Origin: Devosia limi DSM 17137
Lineage (GTDB): Bacteria > Pseudomonadota > Alphaproteobacteria > Rhizobiales > Devosiaceae
DNA: 64,000 nucleotides
Assembly: GCF_900128975.1 (NCBI RefSeq)
Contig: NZ_FQVC01000006.1
Location: 237,369-301,368, forward strand
Direction: 5' to 3'
Under the pieces are notes generated by a model. The model saw only the letters and a program-made list of their open reading frames with translations, was not told where the DNA came from and did no database searches. This document shows, piece by piece, positions 16,765 to 25,710 of this stretch. The position numbers were made by a program, and so were the translations under genes. Every line of letters begins with the position of its first letter. The stretch's first letter is position 1.

Positions 16765-18603
16765 CTATTTGCGGGCCCGCGGCAATACAACCGTGAACAC
16801 CGCGCCGGGACCATCCTGGCGGTTGGCGGCCCGGATCGTGCCCTTGTGGGCCTCCACGATCTGCTTGGAAATCGACAGGCCCAGCCCCGAGTGATTGCCG
16901 AAATTCTCGGTATCGGGGCGGTCGGTATAAAAGCGCTGGAAAATCCGGGTCGCGTCGCCGGTAATGCCCGGGCCCTCGTCGCTCACGGTAATGGTGATGT
17001 ATTCGGGGTCGGTCGCCATGGCCACGCGCACCGTGCTGCCCTCGGGCGAGAACGAGACGGCATTGTCGATCAGATTGGCAAAGACCTGCGCCAGCCGGCT
17101 CTCATGGCCGTTGGCGATGGCGGTGTTGCGCCCGGTGCGCTTGACCAGTTCGACCGCCACCTTGCGGTCCGCAGCCATGTCGGCATGCATCGAGACCATG
17201 GCCTCGGCCAGTTGGGCCACATCGACGCGCTCGGCGCTCTCGCGCGCCAGTTCGGCATCCAGCCGGCTGGCATTGGAAATGTCCGAGATCAGCCGGTCGA
17301 GCCGGCGCACATCGTGCTGGATGATGGCATTGAGCCGTTCGCGATCCTCCTCGCGCCTGGCGCGGGGCAGGGTTTCGACCGCCGAACGCAGCGAGGTCAG
17401 CGGATTCTTGAGCTCATGGGCCACATCGGCGGCGAAACGTTCGATCGCCTCGATGCGGTTGTAGAGCGCGTCGGTCATCTGCCGCAATGCCCCCGACAGG
17501 TGCCCGATCTCGTCGGGCCGGTCGGTGAAATCGGGGATTTCGGCGCGCGCATTGCCCGCCGTCTGCACCCGTTCGGCCGCTTCCGAGAGACGCCGCATCG
17601 GCCCGGCAATCGTACCGGCCAGCAACAGGGACAGCGCCACCTGCACGCCGGCGGCAATCAGCGCGATCCGCAGGATGCCCCAGCGTTCCTGTGAGACCAC
17701 CGAATCGATATCGCCCGGGGCGGTCGAGAGCAGAATCACCCCGACAATGGCGCGCAGGCGCTGCACCGGCACGGCCACCGAGACGACAAGGCGCCCCTGT
17801 GCATCGACGCGCACAAAATCGGCGGGCGCCCCCTGCAGGGCGGAATCCACCTCGGGATAGCGCCGGCCTTCATCGATGCCGTAATCCTGATAGAGCGGGA
17901 AATTGTCGCCCGGCACCCAGGACAGGATGGCATTCCACCAGTCCCAGAGGAAGAAACTCGGACTCTTGTTGGGGTCCGCCGCGGCGCGGATCACTTCGCC
18001 CCGGCCATAGATGTTCTCGCTATCGAGGATCATCAGCCCGCCCTGGTCATAGATGCGGGCGCGGGTGCCGGTGGGCGTGATCAGATTGCGCAGGAGCGGG
18101 GCCACCCGCTCGGGATTGATCGGGAATTCCAGTGTCGGGTCGAAATAGGACAGCGGCGAAAACGCCCCGCCGCTCTGCAATTCGAGCAACCGGTCGGGAT
18201 TGATCGAGATGACGTCGCTGTCGACGGTGGCCGAAGCGGCGATGGCGGCGGCGATGATTTCGCCCTGCACGCGCAGCGATTGCACGCGCGCGTCGATCAG
18301 GCCGGCACGCCACTGGTTGAGATAGAGAATTCCCACCACCAGCACCAGCAGGCCCGCCAGGTTGAGCGCAATGATGCGGCGGGTCAGGCTGGAGAAGATG
18401 GTAAAGCTCAGAAACCGGCCAATGGCGTGCCCGAGCTTGTAAAAGGGCGTGACCAGGGCGCGCCAGAACCGGCCGAGACGGACCGGCCGGGGCCCCGCCG
18501 CCGCGGCAGTGGCGCGATCAGGCTGGGGCGCAGCAGTGACATCGTCAGGCTGGGGCGCGTCAGCGCCCGCCTTGCCCTCGAGGTCCGGTTCAACAATAGC
18601 CAC
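16765..18603 (-). CDS. chvG: Sensor histidine kinase ChvG/ExoS
   Basis: This is a membrane histidine kinase of about 612 residues with a cytoplasmic N-terminus, a transmembrane segment (LNLAGLLVLVVGILYLN), a periplasmic stimulus domain containing LNPDRLLELQ-like sequence, a second membrane segment, HAMP, HisKA with FAADVAHELKNPLTSL, and HATPase with DNAVSFSPEGS and SGLGLSISKQIV. GTG 18603 starts seven bases after the chvI stop and has AAGGAG 13 bases upstream; ATG 18642, overlapping chvI, is the alternative. The family senses acid or envelope stress with ChvI and is essential for host association in relatives. Confidence 0.95.
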   Translation of the reverse strand: MAIVEPDLEGKAGADAPQPDDVTAAPQPDRATAAAAGPRPVRLGRFWRALVTPFYKLGHAIGRFLSFTIFSSLTRRIIALNLAGLLVLVVGILYLNQWRAGLIDARVQSLRVQGEIIAAAIAASATVDSDVISINPDRLLELQSGGAFSPLSYFDPTLEFPINPERVAPLLRNLITPTGTRARIYDQGGLMILDSENIYGRGEVIRAAADPNKSPSFFLWDWWNAILSWVPGDNFPLYQDYGIDEGRRYPEVDSALQGAPADFVRVDAQGRLVVSVAVPVQRLRAIVGVILLSTAPGDIDSVVSQERWGILRIALIAAGVQVALSLLLAGTIAGPMRRLSEAAERVQTAGNARAEIPDFTDRPDEIGHLSGALRQMTDALYNRIEAIERFAADVAHELKNPLTSLRSAVETLPRARREEDRERLNAIIQHDVRRLDRLISDISNASRLDAELARESAERVDVAQLAEAMVSMHADMAADRKVAVELVKRTGRNTAIANGHESRLAQVFANLIDNAVSFSPEGSTVRVAMATDPEYITITVSDEGPGITGDATRIFQRFYTDRPDTENFGNHSGLGLSISKQIVEAHKGTIRAANRQDGPGAVFTVVLPRARK

Positions 18604-18610
18604 GGTCCGC

Positions 18611-19327
18611 TTATTGCTCCTTGAAGCGATAGCCGACGCCATAGAGCGTTTCGATCATCTCGAAGTCGTCATCGGTCGCCTTGAACTTCTTGCGCAGCCG
18701 CTTGATGTGGCTGTCGATGGTGCGATCGTCGACATAGACCTGATCGTCATAGGCAGCGTCCATCAGGGCATTGCGCGACTTGACCACGCCGGGGCGCAGC
18801 GCCAGGGCCTGCAGGATCAGGAATTCGGTGACGGTCAGGGTCACGCGCTGGCCCTTCCAGGTGCAGGTATGGCGTTCTTCGTCCATCACCAGCGAGCCGC
18901 GTTCGATCAGCGCCTTGCCCGGTCCCTGCTCCCCCGGGGCGCCGGCGGGTGCCGATGGATCGCGCGGGGCGGAGCGGCGCAGGATCGCTTTGACCCGTTC
19001 GACCAGCAGGCGCTGGCTGAACGGCTTGGTGATGAAATCGTCGGCGCCCATCTTGAGGCCGAACAATTCATCGATTTCCTCATCCTTGGAGGTGAGGAAG
19101 ATCACCGGCACGTCCGATTTCTGGCGCAGGCGGCGCAGCAGTTCCATGCCGTCCATGCGCGGCATCTTGATATCGAGGATGGCCAGGTCCGGTTTGTCGG
19201 TGGTGAGGCCCTCCAGGCCCGACGCACCGTCGGTGTATGTGGCAACCTGATATCCTTCGGCCTCGAGCGTCAGCGACACCGAGGTCAGAATATTGCGGTC
19301 GTCATCCACCAGGGCGATCTTGGGCAT
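18611..19327 (-). CDS. chvI: Response regulator ChvI
   Basis: ATG 19327 gives 238 residues: a receiver (VDDDRN, phospho-acceptor D52 in [12 protein letters not shown], Lys in FITKPFSQR) and an OmpR-type winged helix ([43 protein letters not shown]). It is phosphorylated by ChvG. It is divergent from pckA, the arrangement conserved in the order. The leader carries a hairpin at 19360-19387. Confidence 0.96.
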   Translation of the reverse strand: MPKIALVDDDRNILTSVSLTLEAEGYQVATYTDGASGLEGLTTDKPDLAILDIKMPRMDGMELLRRLRQKSDVPVIFLTSKDEEIDELFGLKMGADDFITKPFSQRLLVERVKAILRRSAPRDPSAPAGAPGEQGPGKALIERGSLVMDEERHTCTWKGQRVTLTVTEFLILQALALRPGVVKSRNALMDAAYDDQVYVDDRTIDSHIKRLRKKFKATDDDFEMIETLYGVGYRFKEQ

Positions 19328-19359
19328 ATGGCTGCCTTTCTGTTTTGTTCTTCGGCCGG

Positions 19360-19387
19360 GCAAGCATTGCGGCGATCCGCTGCTTGC
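19360..19387 (-). promoter_or_regulatory. Hairpin in chvI leader
   Basis: GCAAGCA (19360-19366) pairs with TGCTTGC (19381-19387), and inside GCGG pairs with CCGC around CGAT. It lies 33-60 bases upstream of the chvI start and may be part of the 5' untranslated RNA or an operator in the chvI-pckA intergenic region. Confidence 0.4.
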
Positions 19388-19587
19388 CGGCTGCGTGTTT
19401 GCAGGCGACAATTACGTGTTAAATAAGGCGTGGCCATGGGTTGTACCAGTGCCGCCGCGTCGATCTGCCCGATGCAACTTCCGTCTTACGACCGATTTCG
19501 GGATGGTTGGAGGCCACCCCAAGCGCCTATTTTGCACCCAGTTGAGCGCCAGGCAAAGCGGTTTGGCTTCACATCGGGAGTAATGAG

Positions 19588-21177
19588 ATGAGCGTGTTCG
19601 ACCACCAGGCACTGAGAAATCGGATTGCCGCCGGAGCCGGATCGACGTCGGTCAACGAGATCGCACCCATTCTGGTTGCGCGGGCCCTGGGCAAGGGCGA
19701 TGCCGAGCTGACCGCCGATGGCGCCCTCAGCGTGCGCACCGGCGCCTTCACCGGGCGCTCGCCCAAGGATAAATTCATCGTCCGCGACGCGCTGACCGAG
19801 CAGAGCGTGTGGTGGGACAATTCGGGCGCGATGAGCCCGGCCCATTTCGACGTGCTGCTGGCCGATGCCGAGGCCGCGCTGGCCGGGCAGGACCTCTACC
19901 GGCAGGACCTCCTGGCCGGCGCCGATCCGCGCCACCAATATGGCGTGACCGTGCTGACCCCCAGCGCCTGGCATGCCCTGTTCATCCGCAACCTGTTGAT
20001 CCGCCCCGGCGAAATGGTGGCCTCATCGGACAATCCGGTTGCCGTCACCATCGTGCACGTCCCCCATTTCAAGGCCGATCCGGCCCGCCATGGCAGCCGC
20101 ACCGATACGGTGATTGCGCTCGACATGACGCGCAATATCGTCGTCATCGCCGGCACGCTCTATGCCGGCGAGATCAAGAAGTCGGTGTTCTCGCTGTTCA
20201 ATTTCCATGCCCCGCGCCAGGGCGTGCTGCCGATGCACTGCTCGGCCAATCTCAGCGCCAATGGCGAAACCGCCCTGTTCTTCGGCCTGTCGGGCACCGG
20301 CAAGACCACGCTCAGCAATGACCCCAATCGCCCGCTGATCGGCGATGACGAGCATGGCTGGAGCGCCGATGGCGTGTTCAACCTCGAAGGCGGTTGCTAC
20401 GCCAAGACCGTCAAGCTCAGCCCCAGCGCCGAGCCCGAAATCTTCGCCGCCACCAGGCGCTTCGGCACCGTGCTGGAAAACGTCGTTCTCGATGCGCACA
20501 AGGTCCCCGATTTCGACGATGTCTCGCTGACCGAAAACACCCGCGCGGCCTATCCGATCCATGTGCTGCCCTCAATCGCCAGGGGCAGCGTCGGCGGCAC
20601 GCCGCGCACCGTGGTATTCCTCACCGCCGATGCCTTTGGCGTCCTGCCCCCGATTGCCCGGCTCACGCCCGAGCAGGCCGTCTACCACTTCCTGTCAGGC
20701 TATACCGCCAAGGTGGCCGGCACCGAGCGCGGCGTGACCGAGCCGCAGGCCACCTTCTCGGCCTGCTTCGGCGCCCCGTTCATGCCGCTGCATCCCAGCG
20801 TCTATGGCGAGATGCTGGCCGAGAAACTGCGCAGCAGCGGCGCTTCGGCCTGGCTGATCAATACCGGCTGGACCGGTGGTGGCTATGGTGTCGGCAAGCG
20901 CATCGACATCGCCTCCACCCGCCGCCTGCTCAACGCCGCCATCGATGGCACGCTGGATGGCGCGGCGACGCGCGTGGACGAGCTGTTCGGCTTTGAAGTG
21001 CCTCTGGCCGTGGAGGGCGTCGCGCCCCAGCTGCTGACGCCGCGCACCACCTGGGCCGATGCCGAGGCCTATGACCGCCAGGCCATCCACCTGGCCGGCC
21101 TGTTCCGGGCCAATTTCGAAAAGTTCGGCGACGCCAACGCCGCCGCCGGCCCCCGCCTGGCCCAGGCCGCCGAATAA
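19588..21177 (+). CDS. pckA: Phosphoenolpyruvate carboxykinase (ATP)
   Basis: This 529-residue enzyme converts oxaloacetate and ATP to phosphoenolpyruvate, the entry step of gluconeogenesis. Signatures include [22 protein letters not shown], the kinase-1a motif [21 protein letters not shown], and [21 protein letters not shown] site precedes the ATG. It fits a cell growing on organic acids, with the propionyl-CoA route and the glycerate kinase elsewhere in the window. A strong terminator follows. Confidence 0.98.
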   Translation: MSVFDHQALRNRIAAGAGSTSVNEIAPILVARALGKGDAELTADGALSVRTGAFTGRSPKDKFIVRDALTEQSVWWDNSGAMSPAHFDVLLADAEAALAGQDLYRQDLLAGADPRHQYGVTVLTPSAWHALFIRNLLIRPGEMVASSDNPVAVTIVHVPHFKADPARHGSRTDTVIALDMTRNIVVIAGTLYAGEIKKSVFSLFNFHAPRQGVLPMHCSANLSANGETALFFGLSGTGKTTLSNDPNRPLIGDDEHGWSADGVFNLEGGCYAKTVKLSPSAEPEIFAATRRFGTVLENVVLDAHKVPDFDDVSLTENTRAAYPIHVLPSIARGSVGGTPRTVVFLTADAFGVLPPIARLTPEQAVYHFLSGYTAKVAGTERGVTEPQATFSACFGAPFMPLHPSVYGEMLAEKLRSSGASAWLINTGWTGGGYGVGKRIDIASTRRLLNAAIDGTLDGAATRVDELFGFEVPLAVEGVAPQLLTPRTTWADAEAYDRQAIHLAGLFRANFEKFGDANAAAGPRLAQAAE

Positions 21178-21202
21178 CGCCTGTCCTCCCAAGACGGTGA
21201 CA

Positions 21203-21226
21203 GGGGCGCTCCCGAGCGCCCCTTTT
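21203..21226 (+). terminator. Rho-independent terminator of pckA
   Basis: GGGGCGCT (21203-21210), a CCCG loop, AGCGCCCC (21215-21222) and TTTT form a canonical terminator 25 bp after the pckA stop. Confidence 0.9.
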
Positions 21227-21328
21227 GCTTTTGGCTGGTGGTTGCAGCCGCTGCCTCCGGGCTTGCCCCGAGGGCAGCCCGGTCGGTGCTGCGGGATGGG
21301 GGCAACAAGCTCCCCACCCCCACCAGCC

Positions 21329-21388
21329 GTCATCCCGCGAAAGCCGGGCCGCACCCCCAAACTGGACCCCGGCTTTCGCCGGGGTGAC
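21329..21388. repeat. Palindromic repeat family B, copy 2
   Basis: GTCATCCCGCGAAAGCCGGG and CCCCGGCTTTCGCCGGGGTG face each other around a short spacer, as in copy 1. Confidence 0.8.
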
Positions 21389-21424
21389 GCGGTGTGTGTG
21401 GATGCGCCGCCCCCTCAGTCATCG

Positions 21425-21463
21425 TCCCCTCCCCCTTCGAGGGGGAGGGTCAGGGTGGGGGTG
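21425..21463. repeat. Repeat family E, copy 1
   Basis: CCCTCCCCCTTCGAGGGGGA continues GGGTCAGGGTGGGGGT. The core is a hairpin CCCTCCCCCT/AGGGGGAGGG-like stem. Confidence 0.75.
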
Positions 21464-21505
21464 CTGCGGTTGTCGCGCGGCCCGAGCGTGTGGAGCGCGC
21501 AGAAC

Positions 21506-21541
21506 CCCCACCCTTGATCCCTCCCCTCAAGGGGGAGGGAG
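21506..21541. repeat. Repeat family E, copy 2 (inverted)
   Basis: CCCCCACCCTTGATCCCTCC then CCTCAAGGGGGAGGGA is a reverse-oriented relative of copy 1 and intermediate between families D and E. Confidence 0.7.
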
Positions 21542-21624
21542 ACGACTGCAAATTCGTCGTCAATCCGTCGGCCGGCCTCACACCCCATTGTGGGGGTGGG
21601 TCACCAAACCAGGCCCTCAACGCC

Positions 21625-21700
21625 GTCATCCCGGCGAAAGCCGGGATCCAGTTTCCTTATGCGCATCCCCAAACTGGACCCCGGCTTTCGCCGGGGTGAC
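21625..21700. repeat. Palindromic repeat family B, copy 3
   Basis: GTCATCCCGGCGAAAGCCGG on the left and CCCCGGCTTTCGCCGGGGTG on the right flank a 30-base spacer that includes CGCATCCCCAAACTGGA. Confidence 0.8.
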
Positions 21701-21736
21701 GCCGTGTTTGCGGATGCGCCGCCCCCACAGTCTGCG

Positions 21737-21773
21737 TCCCCTCCCCCTCGAGGGGGAGGGTTAGGGTGGGGGT
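21737..21773. repeat. Repeat family E, copy 3
   Basis: TCCCCTCCCCCTCGAGGGGG continues AGGGTTAGGGTGGGGG, in the same orientation as copy 1. Confidence 0.75.
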
Positions 21774-22031
21774 GCTGCGGTTCCAGTACGCTCGACGATT
21801 GAAAAGACCGCGCGTGCGCCTCACCAACATCCCCCAAACAAAACTTATCCCCCTCCTTCCACACCTCCCGCATACTCACCCCATTCCCGCACTTCTACTG
21901 CGCGGTCGCGACGAACGGTCGGTGCGGGGAATGCCGGTGGGGTGGGAGTCGTCCTGCCCCGGTGGGCGACACCGTCAGTATCGGCTGAAAAACCGCCGCC
22001 CCTGGTTCGGTCCCGCAAAAAATACCGGCGC

Positions 22032-22117
22032 GATGGCGAGGCTCTTGCCTCATTTCATTGCGGACTACCCGCTCGGGGCAAAAGCCTCGCCATCCCCGCA
22101 CTTCGGATACGAAGTGC
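22032..22117. repeat. Two consecutive hairpins downstream of the wall hydrolase
   Basis: Arms 22032-22049 and 22077-22094 are 18-base inverted repeats with one mismatch. Four bases further, GCACTTCG (22098-22105) pairs with CGAAGTGC (22110-22117) around GATA. Both lie 103-188 bp beyond the stop of the minus-strand hydrolase gene and could end or protect its transcript. Confidence 0.6.
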
Positions 22118-22219
22118 CCCGCAGTCGCGGGCCAGGACCAAAGCAATTCAACCACCCGGCTGCTGGCCGGGCGGGACTTCTGCCTGTCGAAAATGGAGAG
22201 GAGCTTGGCGGCGCGAACC

Positions 22220-23125
22220 TTAGTTCGGCGAATAGAAGATGTGCGAGCCGATCTGGGCGACCTGATTGTAGATATTGGACCAGGACGGGCTGACATTGGT
22301 GGTGTGATAGAACAGCGCCGTGCGCGGCAGCATGTCGAGCTTCTGGCCGGTCGCATATTGGGCATAGACAGCTTCGGCGAGGGCCGTGGAGCGGGCCCAG
22401 GCACGGCGTTCACCCGGCACATCGGCGCGGCCGTCGCAGGCAAAGGTAAACTGGCAGCGATAGCGGCCCTTGTCGGCATTCTGGTAGATCACGCCGCACA
22501 GGGTTTCGGGATATTTGTCCGAGAGTGCGCGGTTGACGATGACGTTGGCCACGGCCATCTGGCCGGCTTCGCTTTCGCCGCGCGCTTCATGATAGATCGC
22601 CTGGGCCAGGCAGCCGCGTTCGGTATTGGCCTGCTCGACGCGCTTGGTGGTGGGCATGAAGCCATTGTCGACATAACGCGCCAGCAGCTGGGGATTGAGT
22701 TCGCCTTCGACCGAGCGTTCGAGCGGGCTGGTGAAGCTGGCAATGGCCGAAAGCGCACCATTGCCGCCACCGAGCGAACCGCGGGCAATGTAGCTCATCA
22801 AGGTCCGGCTGTTCAGTTCGCCCGACGCGTCGGTGCCAAACACATTGGCACTGCGCAGCGCCTTCTGGCGTTCAACGTAATTGTGCAGCAGTGCTTCGCT
22901 CAGCACCTGCTCGCCGGGTGCCGGCGCCACGACGGTGGGACCGATGGCCGGCTGGGCGCGCACGGCGATCAGATCGGCCGGCACCTGCATCGGCAGGACA
23001 CTGGCAACACGAACGGATTGGGCATGGGCAGGGGCAAGCGTAATGATCAGCACGAGCGCAACGGCACACAGGCCAAGGACATGCGAAACCGCACGCGCCA
23101 TGGTGGCTTGCCAAGATTGACTCAA
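22220..23125 (-). CDS. SleB-type cell wall hydrolase, secreted
   Basis: Read from TTG 23125, which has an AAGGA site seven bases upstream, the protein is 301 residues; ATG 23101 is the alternative but lacks a clear ribosome site. A signal peptide (LGLCAVALVLIITLAPAHAQ) directs it to the periplasm. The C-terminal Hydrolase_2 domain shows LAQAIYHEARGES (catalytic Glu), AVANVIVNRALSDKYPETLC, GVIYQ, CQFTFACDG and TALFYHTTNVSPSW. The family cuts peptidoglycan as amidase or transglycosylase. A perfect CtrA box lies about 160 bp upstream. Confidence 0.88.
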   Translation of the reverse strand: MSQSWQATMARAVSHVLGLCAVALVLIITLAPAHAQSVRVASVLPMQVPADLIAVRAQPAIGPTVVAPAPGEQVLSEALLHNYVERQKALRSANVFGTDASGELNSRTLMSYIARGSLGGGNGALSAIASFTSPLERSVEGELNPQLLARYVDNGFMPTTKRVEQANTERGCLAQAIYHEARGESEAGQMAVANVIVNRALSDKYPETLCGVIYQNADKGRYRCQFTFACDGRADVPGERRAWARSTALAEAVYAQYATGQKLDMLPRTALFYHTTNVSPSWSNIYNQVAQIGSHIFYSPN

Positions 23126-23283
23126 TGCCCCGTCCTTACCCCTGGGCCGCGTCCGGTCGTATCCGGCGGGCCTTCTTGTCGAGTTCTGTGCAGAACCCCC
23201 GTCTCATCGGCCGGCACACTAGCCGAGAGTGTCACCGCGGGAAACCCAAAATTTACGGCTGGTTAACTATGGCCGTTAGCTTC

Positions 23284-23298
23284 TTAAAGTACGGTTAA
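23284..23298. promoter_or_regulatory. Perfect CtrA box upstream of wall hydrolase
   Basis: TTAA-AGTACGG-TTAA matches the CtrA consensus TTAA-N7-TTAA exactly. It lies 159-173 bp upstream of the hydrolase start. Nearby half-sites TTAACTAT and TTAACC add to the density. Confidence 0.55.
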
Positions 23299-23395
23299 CC
23301 GAGGCGAGGCCGCGTGAAAACCCATAGATTGCAAAGCCTTGCAGGGTGGCAAAGGGGGGCTTAACCGGATCGATACAAGTTTAAGGAGTTAACAC

Positions 23396-23545
23396 ATGCC
23401 CGATGCACTTCTTGGGGACAGTGTTGCGGCGGCGAAACAAAAAGCCCCGGAACAGGTCCGGGGCTCATCAATTCTTAACACTCAAGCGGCGCGCTTCACG
23501 GCGCGCGGAAGGCTGCCAGGCGCACGTGATCGAGGCTTTCCATGA
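23396..23545 (+). CDS. Possible small ORF with strong ribosome site
   Basis: ATG 23396 is preceded by TAAGGAG with a seven-base spacer and opens a 49-codon frame (MPDALLGDSVAAAKQKAPEQ and onward). Its second half overlaps the 3' end of the HAD gene on the other strand and the HAD terminator, which argues against a conserved protein. It may be a short peptide, or the leader of a small RNA ending at the hairpin. Confidence 0.25.
   Translation: MPDALLGDSVAAAKQKAPEQVRGSSILNTQAARFTARGRLPGARDRGFP
23439..23465 (-). terminator. Terminator of the HAD phosphatase gene
   Basis: AGCCCCGGA (23443-23451) and TCCGGGGCT (23457-23465) pair around ACAGG. On the minus strand the stem is followed by TTTTTG, 30 bp past the HAD stop. 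Confidence 0.85.
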
Positions 23546-24179
23546 TGGCGATGCCGAGTGCGCGGATCTCGTCGCTGGGATGAACCAGGTCGGGGACCAT
23601 CACCGTCTGCATGCCGGCGGCATGGGCGGCGCGCACGCCAGCATGACTGTCCTCCAGCGCCAGGCAATGCAGCGGATCGACGCCCAGCCGGCGCGCCGCC
23701 GTCAGATAGGGCTCGGGATGTGGCTTGGGATTGACCACGTCATCGCGGGTCACGATGGTGGCAAACATGTCGATCAGCCCGGCTGTGCCGAGATGGCTAT
23801 GGGCATGGGGCTGGCGCGACGAGGTAGCAATTGCCGTGGGAATCTTGCGGTCGCGCAGTTCGGCCAGGATTTCGCGCGCCCCGGTCTTGACCGGCACTCC
23901 GGAATGCATGCGCTCGCGCATGATCACCCGGCACTTCTCATCGAACAGCGTATAGGGAAACGCCACGCCATAGGCCTCGACCAGCAATCTGTTGGTGGCC
24001 TCGTGGCTGGAGCCGACCATCGACATATGGACCGCATCGGTCATTTCGAAGCCGAGATCGGTACAAACCTCGAACACGATGGTGCGGAACACGCTTTCGG
24101 TATCGAGAATGGTGCCGTCCATGTCGAAGATGACGGCCTGGAAGGGCTGCAGACGCAGGGAGTCGAGATCGGTTTTCAT
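23496..24179 (-). CDS. HAD-superfamily hydrolase (beta-phosphoglucomutase-like)
   Basis: ATG 24179 gives 227 residues. AVIFDMDGTILDTE is motif I with nucleophile Asp and acid/base Asp, IATSSRQPHAH holds the motif II Ser, the Lys sits in NPKPHPEPYL, and LALEDSHAGVRAAHAAGM is motif IV. The alpha-helical cap is of the class I PGMB/GPH type, so the substrate is probably a small phosphorylated sugar or related metabolite; the exact one cannot be told. It has its own terminator. Confidence 0.88.
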   Translation of the reverse strand: MKTDLDSLRLQPFQAVIFDMDGTILDTESVFRTIVFEVCTDLGFEMTDAVHMSMVGSSHEATNRLLVEAYGVAFPYTLFDEKCRVIMRERMHSGVPVKTGAREILAELRDRKIPTAIATSSRQPHAHSHLGTAGLIDMFATIVTRDDVVNPKPHPEPYLTAARRLGVDPLHCLALEDSHAGVRAAHAAGMQTVMVPDLVHPSDEIRALGIAIMESLDHVRLAAFRAP

Positions 24180-24290
24180 CCTGTTCGATATAGGGCGATT
24201 TGCCCGCTGACGCCAGCGTCCCCATGGAAAGGCAGCCTTGCACCCGCCATCCGCTGGCGCGGCGGCAGAGCAGTTGATAGCCTGCGCCCC

Positions 24291-25700
24291 ATGTTCGCAT
24301 TCAAGCCAGCCAAGCAGCACGAAATTCTGGGCGACGCCTTCTATGACCGCGTCGCGCCAGCTATTTTTCCGCAGACCATCCTGCGCCATCGCGACCAGCG
24401 CTGGGCGCGCCGGGTCGGGCTGGACGGGTTCGGCGACGAACAATGGATCGAGCATTTCGGTCGCTTCAAGCCATTGCCGGGTTCGCTCGAAGCGCCGCTG
24501 GCGCTGCGCTATCATGGCCATCAGTTCCGCAGCTACAATGCCGATCTCGGCGATGGCCGCGGCTTCCTGTTTGCGCAGGGCTATGACCTTACCGATGGTC
24601 GCCTGCTCGATTTCGGCACCAAGGGCTCCGGCCGCACCCCCTGGTCGCGCGGTGGCGATGGTCGCCTGACGCTCAAGGGCGGGGTGCGTGAAATCCTCGC
24701 CACCGAAATGCTCGAGGCGCTGGGCGTCGATACCTCCAAGAGCCTGTCGCTGATCGAGACCGGCGAAGAACTCTATCGTGGGGACGAGCCATCGCCGACC
24801 CGCGCCGCAGTGCTGGTCCGGCTCAGCCATAGCCATATCCGCATCGGCACCTTCCAGCGCCTGGCCTATCTCGATGATGCCGAGGGCATTGCCCAACTGC
24901 TCGATTACACCATCGCGCACTATTACCCCGAACTCGCCACTGCCGCCGACAAGCCAGCGGCGTTCCTCGAAGCCGTGGTGCGCAATGTCGCCCGGCTGGG
25001 TGCGCAATGGATCGCCGCCGGCTTCGTGCATGGCGTGCTCAATACCGACAATATCAACGTTACCGGCGAGAGCTTCGACTACGGTCCCTGGCGGTTCGTC
25101 CCCACCTATGACCCCAATTTCACCGCCGCCTATTTCGACGAGACCGGGCTCTATAGCTTCGGCCGCCAGCCCGATACGCTGGCCTGGAACCTGACACGGC
25201 TGGCCGAATGCCTGCTGCCAATCTCGAGCATCGAAGCGCTGGAGCCGGCGCTCAATCAGGTCTGGCCCGAATTCCGCGCCGCCCTGCCCCAGGCCATGCT
25301 GGCGCGACTGGGCCTACGCCCATGCAATGTCGACGCCGATAGCGACTTCGTCACCACGCTGTTCGGGTTCCTCTCGGCCACGCAGGCGCCGTATGAACAA
25401 TTCTTCTTCGATTGGCGCGGGGGCGCGCTGAGCGCCGAACGCGCGGCGCGCAGTCCATCGGCCCATCATTACGCCAGCGAAGCCTTCCGCCCCCTGGCTG
25501 ACGCGCTTGAGGCCTATCAGCCGAGCGCGACGGTCAATCTCGATCACGCCTATTTTGCCCGGACGACGCCCCGCACCATGCTGATCGATGAGGTCGAGGC
25601 GATCTGGGCACCGATCGCAGCAGCCGATGATTGGTCATTATTCCAAAGCACACTGGCCGAGATCGCTGTAATGCGCGATGCCTATGGCCTTGCGGACTGA
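24291..25700 (+). CDS. selO: Protein adenylyltransferase SelO
   Basis: ATG 24291 gives 469 residues of the SelO/YdiU (UPF0061) pseudokinase family, which transfers AMP from ATP to protein Ser/Thr/Tyr hydroxyls in redox response. Visible motifs are YHGHQFRSYNADLGDGRG, GTKGSGRTPWSRGGDGRL, LKGGVREIL and HGVLNTDNINVTGESFDYGP with the metal-binding Asn/Asp. The protein ends at AYGLAD with no C-terminal Cys/Sec motif, as in most bacterial members. Ten bases separate it from the carbonic anhydrase gene, so they are probably co-transcribed. Confidence 0.95.
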   Translation: MFAFKPAKQHEILGDAFYDRVAPAIFPQTILRHRDQRWARRVGLDGFGDEQWIEHFGRFKPLPGSLEAPLALRYHGHQFRSYNADLGDGRGFLFAQGYDLTDGRLLDFGTKGSGRTPWSRGGDGRLTLKGGVREILATEMLEALGVDTSKSLSLIETGEELYRGDEPSPTRAAVLVRLSHSHIRIGTFQRLAYLDDAEGIAQLLDYTIAHYYPELATAADKPAAFLEAVVRNVARLGAQWIAAGFVHGVLNTDNINVTGESFDYGPWRFVPTYDPNFTAAYFDETGLYSFGRQPDTLAWNLTRLAECLLPISSIEALEPALNQVWPEFRAALPQAMLARLGLRPCNVDADSDFVTTLFGFLSATQAPYEQFFFDWRGGALSAERAARSPSAHHYASEAFRPLADALEAYQPSATVNLDHAYFARTTPRTMLIDEVEAIWAPIAAADDWSLFQSTLAEIAVMRDAYGLAD

Positions 25701-25710
25701 GGAGACCAAA

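Larger units (their letters stand above)
21227..22219. other. Repeat-rich intergenic kilobase
   Basis: No gene is supported here. The left half holds family B palindromes and family E repeats. The right half (22032-22117) holds two hairpins near the 3' end of the wall hydrolase transcript. Confidence 0.6.
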
